Assembly (NCBI RefSeq): GCF_040096075.1
Contig: NZ_JBBMFJ010000020.1
Location: forward strand, 1 to 64,000
DNA: 64,000 bases
Origin: Brotaphodocola faecis
Lineage (GTDB): Bacteria > Bacillota > Clostridia > Lachnospirales > Lachnospiraceae
Reading direction: 5' to 3'
Shown in pieces: positions 25,501-32,736 of this stretch (position 1 is the stretch's first letter; each line of letters opens with the position of its first letter). The notes beneath the pieces are model-generated. The model was given only the letters and a program-made list of their open reading frames with translations, was not told the origin of the DNA and made no database searches. The translations under genes and the position numbers were made by a program.

Positions 25501-26416
25501 ATAACTTCTCCTTATAAACACCATCGGCGATCAGCTTCTGAATGGAAGCAACCACTGCGTCCTTGTCTTCTTTATAGGTCACGCCAAACCATTTATCCCG
25601 GGTCTCCAGCACCTTCACTCTCGCCTTTCCGGCTTTAATCTGCTGGTCAATGATCTTCGGAAGCAGGTACTCTGCCTTGATATCGCCCTCTTTGATGCCA
25701 TCGAGGAATTTCGGGAACCCTTCCTCCAGCTCATCCAGAAATTTGGGTGGAAGGCCCCACATATTCATGGAAACATACTGTTTTGCGTCCACAATAACCG
25801 GGTTGCCCTGCTCATCATTCGCGAAAATGCCATTGCCCCGGCGCTCAATGTCATATGTCTCCGTTACATCCTTTAAGGTGCCATCCGGGTTCACATCGCA
25901 GACACCACGGGTTACAGTACCGTTCTCACTTAAGGTATTCTCCAGAATGAAACCGCCCATGCACATGTCGTACAGATCTCCATCGGCATCCATCTCATTC
26001 ACCATATAATCATGGATCTTGAAAAAGCCCTCTCTGCCATAATAATCATCCGCGTTGATGACCAGAAACGGCTCATGCACCAGCCCTTTCACGGTAAGAA
26101 CTGCCTGACCGGTTCCCCAGGGTTTCTTTCTTCCTTCGGTTACATGATAGCCCTCGGGCAGCGCGTCCAGCTCCTGGAACGCGTACTCCACATGGGCAAT
26201 CTTCTCAATACGGTTTCCAATGATCTCCCGGAAGTCCTGCTCCAGATCTTTACGGATAATGAAGATAATCTTGTTGAATCCGGCCGCCAGCGCGTCATGA
26301 ATGGAATAATCCATGATAATCTCACCGCCAGGGCCTACCGGCGCCAGCTGCTTGATGCCACCGCCAAACCGGCTTCCGATTCCGGCCGCCATAATGACTA
26401 ATGTTGTATCTTTCAT
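25493..26416 (-). CDS. NTP-transferase (sugar-1-phosphate nucleotidyltransferase-like)
   Basis: A 307-aa Rossmann-type nucleotidyltransferase. The N-terminal nucleotide loop is MAAGIGSRFGGGIKQL, followed by GEIIMDYSIHDAL and the VINADDYYGREG metal site. Such proteins join NTP to a sugar 1-phosphate; the C-terminal half is longer than in small uridylyltransferases and gives no clear sugar. The start at 26416 follows GAGGG. It is coupled to exoA by overlap, though a functional link is not obvious. Confidence 0.85.
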   Translation of the reverse strand: MKDTTLVIMAAGIGSRFGGGIKQLAPVGPGGEIIMDYSIHDALAAGFNKIIFIIRKDLEQDFREIIGNRIEKIAHVEYAFQELDALPEGYHVTEGRKKPWGTGQAVLTVKGLVHEPFLVINADDYYGREGFFKIHDYMVNEMDADGDLYDMCMGGFILENTLSENGTVTRGVCDVNPDGTLKDVTETYDIERRGNGIFANDEQGNPVIVDAKQYVSMNMWGLPPKFLDELEEGFPKFLDGIKEGDIKAEYLLPKIIDQQIKAGKARVKVLETRDKWFGVTYKEDKDAVVASIQKLIADGVYKEKLYD

Positions 26417-26532
26417 TTTCGTTCCCTCTCCAAATATCAAACGTATTCCAGTACCCTCATCCGGCACCAGACCATAATGTATCTAAAATATAACACACTT
26501 CGCGGCAAATATCAATTTTGTTGTAACACAAC

Positions 26533-26570
26533 GGGACCGGAAAATCCGTCATGGAGGATTTTCCGGTCCC
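26533..26570 (-). terminator. long hairpin after lepB
   Basis: GGGACCGGAAAATCC-GTCATGGA-GGATTTTCCGGTCCC, a 15-bp perfect stem starting 19 bp beyond the lepB stop. The U-run is weak on the minus side and moderate (tgtctttt) on the plus side. Confidence 0.7.
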
Positions 26571-26588
26571 TGTCTTTTCGCAATATTT

Positions 26589-27461
26589 TTATTTCAGGAT
26601 TCCCGGTTTCGGGAAGTAGCGGAACAATACCTTTGCAATGATCTTCTCACGCTTTACATAGGTATTCTCCCAGCGGCGGGCATCCATGGAGTAGTTCCGG
26701 TTGTCACCCATCATGAAATAGCTGTTCTCCGGCACTTCAAAATGCATGGGCTCCTCCGGAATCATAGGTTCGCGGATATACGGCTCATCCAGCGGCTCGT
26801 CTGAGCCGTTGATGTAGACTTTGCCGTCCACAATGTCCACGGTCTCACCCGGCAGTCCGATGATACGCTTTACATAATAAATCTTTTCATTGTCCGGGAA
26901 GCGGAAGATGGCAATATCGCCGCGTTTTGGATCTTCAAAGCGGTAGGAAAGCCTGGAACCGATCACGCGGTCTCCCGTCATGATGGTGTTTTCCATGGAA
27001 CCGCTCGGCACCTCGCTGTTGGCAATGATAAACGTATTCAGTACAAAAGCAATGAGTGCTGCAGACACAACAATCTTGACCCACTCAAAGATTTCTTTTC
27101 CCAGACCGCCTGACTTTTTTTCTTTTTCGTCAGAGTCTTCTTTTCGTGCGTTTTTCTTTTTGCGCTCTGACGATTCGATGTGCGGTACTTCGATTTCTTT
27201 TTCCGTGTTTCCGGTCTTTACCGCCTCTCTGTGCAGCTCGTGCGCGATCTTTCTCGCCTCTTCCTCAGCAGTCTGCAATTCTTCGGCAGAGAAGGTTTCC
27301 TGCTCCTGTCCGGAGTCCGCGGCAGCGCTGCCTGTCTCTGGCACAGTCTGTCCGTTTTCACCGGCATTCAGGTTCTCCGGTGCGCCTTCCCATGTCTGTC
27401 CGGCGCGCATGCCGTCAAGTCCGCCCAGAAGCGGATCTTTATTTGTTCTGTCTTCACTCAT
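26589..27461 (-). CDS. lepB: type I signal peptidase
   Basis: Membrane serine protease that removes signal peptides from secreted proteins. Unusual is a 120-residue, highly charged cytoplasmic extension (about 1-122) before the single membrane helix at about 127-147. The catalytic Ser155 is in PSGSM and the base Lys198 in YYVKRIIGLPG; GDNRNYSMDARRW closes the fold. 290 aa. AAGGTGG lies seven bases before the ATG, and the gene follows prs by 12 bp. Confidence 0.96.
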   Translation of the reverse strand: MSEDRTNKDPLLGGLDGMRAGQTWEGAPENLNAGENGQTVPETGSAAADSGQEQETFSAEELQTAEEEARKIAHELHREAVKTGNTEKEIEVPHIESSERKKKNARKEDSDEKEKKSGGLGKEIFEWVKIVVSAALIAFVLNTFIIANSEVPSGSMENTIMTGDRVIGSRLSYRFEDPKRGDIAIFRFPDNEKIYYVKRIIGLPGETVDIVDGKVYINGSDEPLDEPYIREPMIPEEPMHFEVPENSYFMMGDNRNYSMDARRWENTYVKREKIIAKVLFRYFPKPGILK

Positions 27462-27473
27462 GAAATAACCACC

Positions 27474-28646
27474 TTATTTATTGCGGTACTTGTCCAGGAG
27501 CTTGTTGATGCGCTTGGTCGGGCTTAACAGCTCACTTAAGGAATCATCGTGATTTAAGTTGTCGATGATCAGGGCAATGTACTTACTCATATCTACGTCA
27601 ATGTAGTACGGTCTGGATAACAGCTCCGGAGTCTGGTATACCACGTTGGTGGTCAGGATCCGGTCGATCAGGCCGTTCTCATAATACTCATCAAATTTAG
27701 CCAGTCCGTTGGTGAACAGGCCGAAGGTTGCGCAGATAAATACCTTTCTTGCTTTTCTGCGCTTTAACTCTTTTGCGACATCCAGCATGCTCTCGCCGGA
27801 GGAGATCATATCATCCACAATGATAACGTCCTTGCCCTCTACGCTGGAGCCTAAGAACTCGTGAGCCACGATCGGGTTGCGGCCGTTTACGATCTTGGTA
27901 TAATCGCGGCGCTTGTAGAACATACCCATATCCAGGCCCAGGACGTTTGCGAAGTAAACAGCACGGCCCATACCGCCCTCATCCGGGCTGATGACCATCA
28001 TGTGGTCACTGTCGATCTGAAGCTCCGTCTCGTTCTTTAACAGGTACTTGATGAACTGGTAGATCGGCTGTACGGTCTCAAAGCCCTTTAACGGGATTGC
28101 GTTCTGTACACGCGGGTCGTGAGCGTCGAAGGTAATGATATTCTCCACGCCCATGTTGGTCAGCTCCTGCAGTGCCAGGGCGCAGTCTAAGGACTCACGG
28201 CCGGAACGCTTGTGCTGACGGCTCTCATAGAGGAAAGGCATGATGACATTGATACGACGCGCCTTGCCGGCTGCTGCCGCAATAACACGCTTTAAGTCCT
28301 GGAAATGGTCATCCGGAGACATGTGGTTGGTCATGCCGCACAGAGAGTAGGTCAGATTATAGTTACACACATCTACCATGATGTAAAGATCATCACCACG
28401 AATGGAAGACTCAATGGTTCCCTTGCCTTCACCGGAACCGAAACGCGGGGTCTTGGCCTCAATAATGTAAGAATCTCTCTGATAGCCTGCAAACGCGATG
28501 GTGGATTTGTGCTCACTCTCACGTTCCTTTCTCCACTCGACCAGCCAGTCGTTTACCTTTGCCCCCAGGGTTGCGCAGCTCTTTAACGGGATCAGTCCTA
28601 ATGGTCCTACCGGAATGGTCTCAATGGTCTTCTCTTCGTAAATCAT
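27474..28646 (-). CDS. prs: ribose-phosphate pyrophosphokinase
   Basis: Makes PRPP from ribose 5-phosphate and ATP for nucleotide, histidine and tryptophan synthesis. The start at 28646 (MIYEEKTIE) follows GGAGG and gives 390 aa, the longer clostridial form. The PRPP-binding loop is visible as VIIVDDMISSGESML, and MPFLYESRQHKRSGRES marks the flexible loop. It has its own promoter and leads into lepB. Confidence 0.94.
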   Translation of the reverse strand: MIYEEKTIETIPVGPLGLIPLKSCATLGAKVNDWLVEWRKERESEHKSTIAFAGYQRDSYIIEAKTPRFGSGEGKGTIESSIRGDDLYIMVDVCNYNLTYSLCGMTNHMSPDDHFQDLKRVIAAAAGKARRINVIMPFLYESRQHKRSGRESLDCALALQELTNMGVENIITFDAHDPRVQNAIPLKGFETVQPIYQFIKYLLKNETELQIDSDHMMVISPDEGGMGRAVYFANVLGLDMGMFYKRRDYTKIVNGRNPIVAHEFLGSSVEGKDVIIVDDMISSGESMLDVAKELKRRKARKVFICATFGLFTNGLAKFDEYYENGLIDRILTTNVVYQTPELLSRPYYIDVDMSKYIALIIDNLNHDDSLSELLSPTKRINKLLDKYRNK

Positions 28647-28726
28647 CTTTTCCTCCATGCAATGTGTATTATTTATCTTTGTTTTATGATATGGCAGAAT
28701 CTGAAGGATGCCGCCGCATCGTTTCT

Positions 28727-28755
28727 TTTATATCATTATGCCTCAGTTAAGTCAA
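28727..28755 (-). promoter_or_regulatory. prs promoter
   Basis: TTGACT (28750-28755), 17-bp spacer, TATAAA (28727-28732) on the minus strand, about 80 bp before the prs start. Confidence 0.82.
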
Positions 28756-28790
28756 GCCAATCCCCGCTTTTATAAGGGATGATATGTTTT

Positions 28791-29783
28791 TCACAATCTT
28801 GTGGCCCGTTTCTTCATGCGGATATCCGCGCCGTAAAGGGGGATGACACGGTAATTGCTCATGATGCGGGATGTGACACGGTCCGAATAGGTATCCTTTA
28901 ACATGCCCATGGACAGATTCGTGGAAATGATGGTTCCCTTCTTCCTGCCGATGCGCTCGTTGATGCAGTAGAAAAGCTGGGAGGAAACAAAGGAGTTGTT
29001 CAGCTCCGTTCCCAGGTCATCGATGATGAGCATGTCACAGTCCAGAATGTAGCGGTAGCTCTCCTCCACATCCTCCTCGCTGTCCCGTCCGAATTTGTAT
29101 TTGGAAAAAATTTCAAACAGCTCGTTGGAGGACAGATAAATGACCGAAATGCAACGGTCAATGAGTTCTTTGGCAATGCAGTTGGTAAGAAAAGTCTTTC
29201 CCACACCAGTGCCGCCGGTAAAGAGAATGCTGTTTCCCTTGTCCGGATACTGCTGCGCAAACTCCCGGCACTGCCGCACCACAACCTCCATGTAGGCCCG
29301 CTCTGTCATGCCAAGCTGGGGAACTTTCTCGGTATCATCGTAAAAATCAAAGCGGAGGTGGTCGAAATTCTCTTCTTTTAAAACTGCCTCAATATTGGAC
29401 TGGGCATAAAGAATATTCAGGCGCTGCCGCTCAAAGCAGTGGCACCGTTTTCCATTCGCGTAGCCGGTATCCTGGCAGTCCGGACAGTCATAGCGAAGCT
29501 CCATATAGTCAGCCGGATATCCGGCCGCTTTTAAGAGGGTCAGCTTCTGCTCCTTTAAATCCGCCAGATCTTCCTTTAAGTGTTCCCGGGCCTTTGTGTC
29601 TCCGCCCAGTACCCGTCTGGCGCAGTCCGCTGCCCGGCTGCTGATCTGGCGGTCCAGCTCCTGAATCTGTGGTATTTTTTTGTATACTTCCTGCGTCCGT
29701 GCCTCCATGGCACGGCGCTGCAGGCGCTGCCGTTCTTCATACCCGCGCATCACCGCGTTGTACTGGGAATTGCTCAGTGCCAT
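28791..29783 (-). CDS. dnaC: replicative helicase loader (DnaC/DnaI-like AAA+ ATPase)
   Basis: A 330-aa AAA+ ATPase that delivers the replicative helicase to the origin or to restarted forks. Walker A is GGTGVGKT, Walker B MLIIDDLGTE, and a sensor region STNLSM follows. The N-terminal half has a zinc-binding cluster (DCPDCQDTGYANGKRCHC) as in DnaI. It lies 65 bp after dnaD and before prs. Confidence 0.9.
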   Translation of the reverse strand: MALSNSQYNAVMRGYEERQRLQRRAMEARTQEVYKKIPQIQELDRQISSRAADCARRVLGGDTKAREHLKEDLADLKEQKLTLLKAAGYPADYMELRYDCPDCQDTGYANGKRCHCFERQRLNILYAQSNIEAVLKEENFDHLRFDFYDDTEKVPQLGMTERAYMEVVVRQCREFAQQYPDKGNSILFTGGTGVGKTFLTNCIAKELIDRCISVIYLSSNELFEIFSKYKFGRDSEEDVEESYRYILDCDMLIIDDLGTELNNSFVSSQLFYCINERIGRKKGTIISTNLSMGMLKDTYSDRVTSRIMSNYRVIPLYGADIRMKKRATRL

Positions 29784-29848
29784 AACTTACTCTCCTTCTT
29801 CATGGTCTGTCCTCTGACTGCGGCATGTTCCGCTGCCCGGGCTGCCCG

Positions 29849-30907
29849 CTACTGTTCTCCGATCCAGTCCTTCACCTGATTCAGCACCATAGAATCATAG
29901 TCGGTGTTTCTCTGCTCAAAATTCAGGAACTGGTTGTTCGCCTGACGGCTGTTTTTCTGGTTTTTCTGATTCTTCTGGCCTTTGTACTTTTCATCCAGCA
30001 CCGAAATGTCGTTCAGGCTGTGGACTCCCGCCTTTCTCCATTCGGAAAGGATCCGGTCCGCATAGCGGAAGCTGGGATTGTGGGTAGCCTCCATGGTACG
30101 GTTGCAGGCCTCTAACACCACCTCTTTGGTAAAGCCGTACTCTCCGAACCAGCGCTCAATCATCTCCCTCTCTGTCTCAGCCGGGTTTCTTCCGGTCAGG
30201 CCAAAAGCCCGCATGACGGAAAAGGAGTTTTTGGTGAAGCCGCTGGCGTAAGCCTTGGCCTGTTCCACCGTGGCAAAACCCTTTTCATGCCAGCTGATGG
30301 CAACTGTCTCTATATAACGGATGCTGGTGTGGCCGCCCTGCACGCAGTGCTCCACCACGTATTCCAGAAGCTCTGCCGACATATGCAGGCCATCATAAAG
30401 ATAGGCGAACACCTCCAGCTCCCGCTGGGTGAAGATCTTGTTCAAATAGCGCTGGGCTATGTAAAGAAGTTCTGAAAACTCCCCGTCTCCCTGCAGGCGG
30501 TTTACCTGATCCTGGCTGTATACCGGCCGCGCGCCTTTTGTCTCTGCTGCCAAAGCTGCGGCCGCTGCCTGCTCTGTAGCTGCTGTCTGCTTTGGAAGTG
30601 TTCCCTGCTTTGCCGCTGCGTCCTGCTTCATCGGACCGGTGCCCGTCCCTGCTGCAGACTGCTGTGTCAGAAGACCGTCTGTGCTTAAGACTCCCAGCTT
30701 CTCCCAGTAAAGGATTGCCCGGCGGATATCCGCCTCCGTATGGTTCAGGCCATCCGCTATTCTTTCAAGACTCACGGGCTCATCTTTATGGCGGAGCAGA
30801 TACAGATACACCTTCACATACTCCCCGCTGGCTTCCGCCAGGTAACGGTCAATAAATTCGTTGGAAACCAGGATTGCGTCCACCTGGAAATGATATGTAA
30901 AACTCAT
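29849..30907 (-). CDS. dnaD: DnaD-domain replication initiation protein
   Basis: Primosome protein acting with DnaA and the helicase loader at replication start. The 352-aa protein has a winged-helix-like N-terminal part (about 10-75), an Ala/Gln-rich linker (about 80-125), and DnaD repeats with YLYDGLHMSAELLEYVVEHC and a C-terminal helix ending SLNDISVLDEKY. AAAGGTGAG precedes the ATG. A cluster of DnaA boxes lies immediately upstream. Confidence 0.9.
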   Translation of the reverse strand: MSFTYHFQVDAILVSNEFIDRYLAEASGEYVKVYLYLLRHKDEPVSLERIADGLNHTEADIRRAILYWEKLGVLSTDGLLTQQSAAGTGTGPMKQDAAAKQGTLPKQTAATEQAAAAALAAETKGARPVYSQDQVNRLQGDGEFSELLYIAQRYLNKIFTQRELEVFAYLYDGLHMSAELLEYVVEHCVQGGHTSIRYIETVAISWHEKGFATVEQAKAYASGFTKNSFSVMRAFGLTGRNPAETEREMIERWFGEYGFTKEVVLEACNRTMEATHNPSFRYADRILSEWRKAGVHSLNDISVLDEKYKGQKNQKNQKNSRQANNQFLNFEQRNTDYDSMVLNQVKDWIGEQ

Positions 30908-30973
30908 AAAAATCTCACCTTTCCTGTCTGCTAACAGTGTACCACATCCAATTTCAAAAAGAAATAGGCGAGT

Positions 30974-31173
30974 TTATCCACAGAATTCATTGTGGATAAT
31001 GTGGATAATGTGGATATAAACATTTTTCCTGTCCGCCAAAAGCACTCGAAACGTGTCGAATTGTAGATAAAACCGTGGGTTTTTAAATTTTTAGATTTCT
31101 TCTTATGTAAATTAAAAAATCCACATAGTCCCTTTACATAAAAAGTGGAAAACTATGTGGATAATGTGGATAA
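30974..31173. promoter_or_regulatory. cluster of five perfect DnaA boxes upstream of dnaD
   Basis: Exact TTATCCACA boxes occur at 30974-30982 (+), 30991-30999 (-), 31000-31008 (-), 31156-31164 (-) and 31165-31173 (-), with a one-mismatch box at 31009-31017. Three boxes abut at 9-bp steps in one group and two in the other. The 140 bp between the groups are AT-rich. The last box abuts the murC stop codon. Likely roles are DnaA control of dnaD-dnaC or DnaA titration. Confidence 0.85.
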
Positions 31174-32553
31174 CTATTTATTTAAGAGCTTTTCCCCAAC
31201 TTTTACAATGTCTCCGGCCCCCATAGTTATCAACAGATCACCGGTGGAACAATTTTTTAAAAGAAATGCTTCAATTTCCTCAAAGGTTGGGAAATAATGG
31301 ACTTCCGTGCCCAGTTTTTCAATGCGGGAAGCAATATCCGCGGAGCTGATACCCAGGGTATCGGTCTCTCTGGCCGCGTAGATGTCGGCAAGAACAACTG
31401 CGTCCGCTGCGGAAAGGGCCTCGGCAAACTCATCCAGGAATGCTTTGGTGCGGGTGTAGGTATGCGGCTGGAACACACACCACAGTTTCTTATGTGGATA
31501 ATTGTGTGCTGCCTTTAAGGTAGCCGCAATCTCCTGTGGATGATGCGCGTAGTCGTCAATGATGGTGATGCCGTTTAACTCACCCTTTTTCTCGAACCGG
31601 CGGTCGGTTCCGGTAAAGTGCAGCAGCCCGTCCGCAATGGCTGCATCCGGAATACCCAGTGCCTTCGCAGCGGCAATGGCTGCCAGAGCATTGTATACAT
31701 TGTGCTCACCCGGTACGCCAAGGGTAATGGTTCCGGCTGCCTTTCCCCGCTCCATCAGGGTAAAGGTCGGGCGGGCGAAGGCGTCATATGTAATATCCGC
31801 GGCGCTGTAATCGCTCTCTGCGCTGTGTCCGAAGGTAACCACCTTACAAGGCAGGCCGCCGCTGATCTCCTCATAATTCTTAATATCCCGGTTGATGATC
31901 AGAAGTCCTTTTTCATCCAGCTTCTCCGCAAACAGGCGGAAGGAATGGCGGATATCGTCCAGATCCTTGAAAAAGTCCAGATGGTCTGCTTCTATATTTA
32001 AAATGATCTCCATGGTCGGGAAGAAGGAAAGGAAGCTGTTGGTGTACTCACAGGCCTCGGTTACAAACAGCTCCGGTCCGCCCACACGAATGTTACCGCC
32101 AATGGAATGCAGGATTCCGCCCACAGAGATGGTCGGATCTTTCTCGGCTGCCAGAAGAATCTCGGTTACCATGGAAGTCGTGGTGGTCTTGCCGTGAGTT
32201 CCGGAAATAGCAATGGCCTCTCCATAGTTTTTCATGATCTGGCCCAAAAGCTCTGCGCGGGTCATCATCGGAATGCCGCGGCGCACGACCTCGGCGTACT
32301 CCGGGTTATCCGCATGAACTGCTGCGGTGTACACCACCAGTTCAATCTCATCGGTAATATTGGCTGCTGCCTGGCCATACATCACCTTTGCGCCGGCTGC
32401 TGCCAGGTGGTCGGTCAGTTCGCTCTCATGGGCGTCTGAACCACTGACGCGAAAACCTTCCCGCAGCAGAATCTCTGCCAGGCCGCTCATGCTGATACCG
32501 CCGATTCCGATAAAATGAATAGCAATGGGTTTCTTAAAATCTATCTGATACAT
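31174..32553 (-). CDS. murC: UDP-N-acetylmuramate--L-alanine ligase
   Basis: Adds L-Ala to UDP-MurNAc, the first amino-acid step of peptidoglycan synthesis. The start at 32553 (MYQIDFKKPIAIHFIGIGG) gives 459 aa. Visible parts are the nucleotide fold IGIGGISMSGLA, the Mur ATP loop ISGTHGKTTTTSM, EACEYTNSFL, NIEADHLDFF and DDYAHHPQEIAATL. A longer frame from 32583 is possible but has a poorer ribosome site. Confidence 0.96.
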   Translation of the reverse strand: MYQIDFKKPIAIHFIGIGGISMSGLAEILLREGFRVSGSDAHESELTDHLAAAGAKVMYGQAAANITDEIELVVYTAAVHADNPEYAEVVRRGIPMMTRAELLGQIMKNYGEAIAISGTHGKTTTTSMVTEILLAAEKDPTISVGGILHSIGGNIRVGGPELFVTEACEYTNSFLSFFPTMEIILNIEADHLDFFKDLDDIRHSFRLFAEKLDEKGLLIINRDIKNYEEISGGLPCKVVTFGHSAESDYSAADITYDAFARPTFTLMERGKAAGTITLGVPGEHNVYNALAAIAAAKALGIPDAAIADGLLHFTGTDRRFEKKGELNGITIIDDYAHHPQEIAATLKAAHNYPHKKLWCVFQPHTYTRTKAFLDEFAEALSAADAVVLADIYAARETDTLGISSADIASRIEKLGTEVHYFPTFEEIEAFLLKNCSTGDLLITMGAGDIVKVGEKLLNK

Positions 32554-32736
32554 ACTGGTTTCCATCCTTTTTTTATTGTTCATATTCTTCTTATATAATA
32601 TGCTGCTTCATATTCTTTTCCTTTTTACTTCCTTTTGCCGGAAAAGTCAATGTTTTTCTAGTCTTTCCGCACAAATTGTAATATAATTGGAAGGAAAAAA
32701 GGAACGAAAGGAGTCTGTTTACAGAGGTAACATACT

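Noticed and set aside
26441..26462. A possible sixth miniature element (shares CAGTACCCTCA)
   Set aside because: Only an 11-base match; the GTAACTGT and ACAGTTAC ends are missing and no flanking direct repeat is seen.
30908..31173. Calling the DnaA-box cluster the chromosomal origin oriC
   Set aside because: dnaA, dnaN and rpmH, which normally flank oriC in Clostridia, are not in view, and coverage data are unavailable. Only a DnaA-box cluster is claimed.
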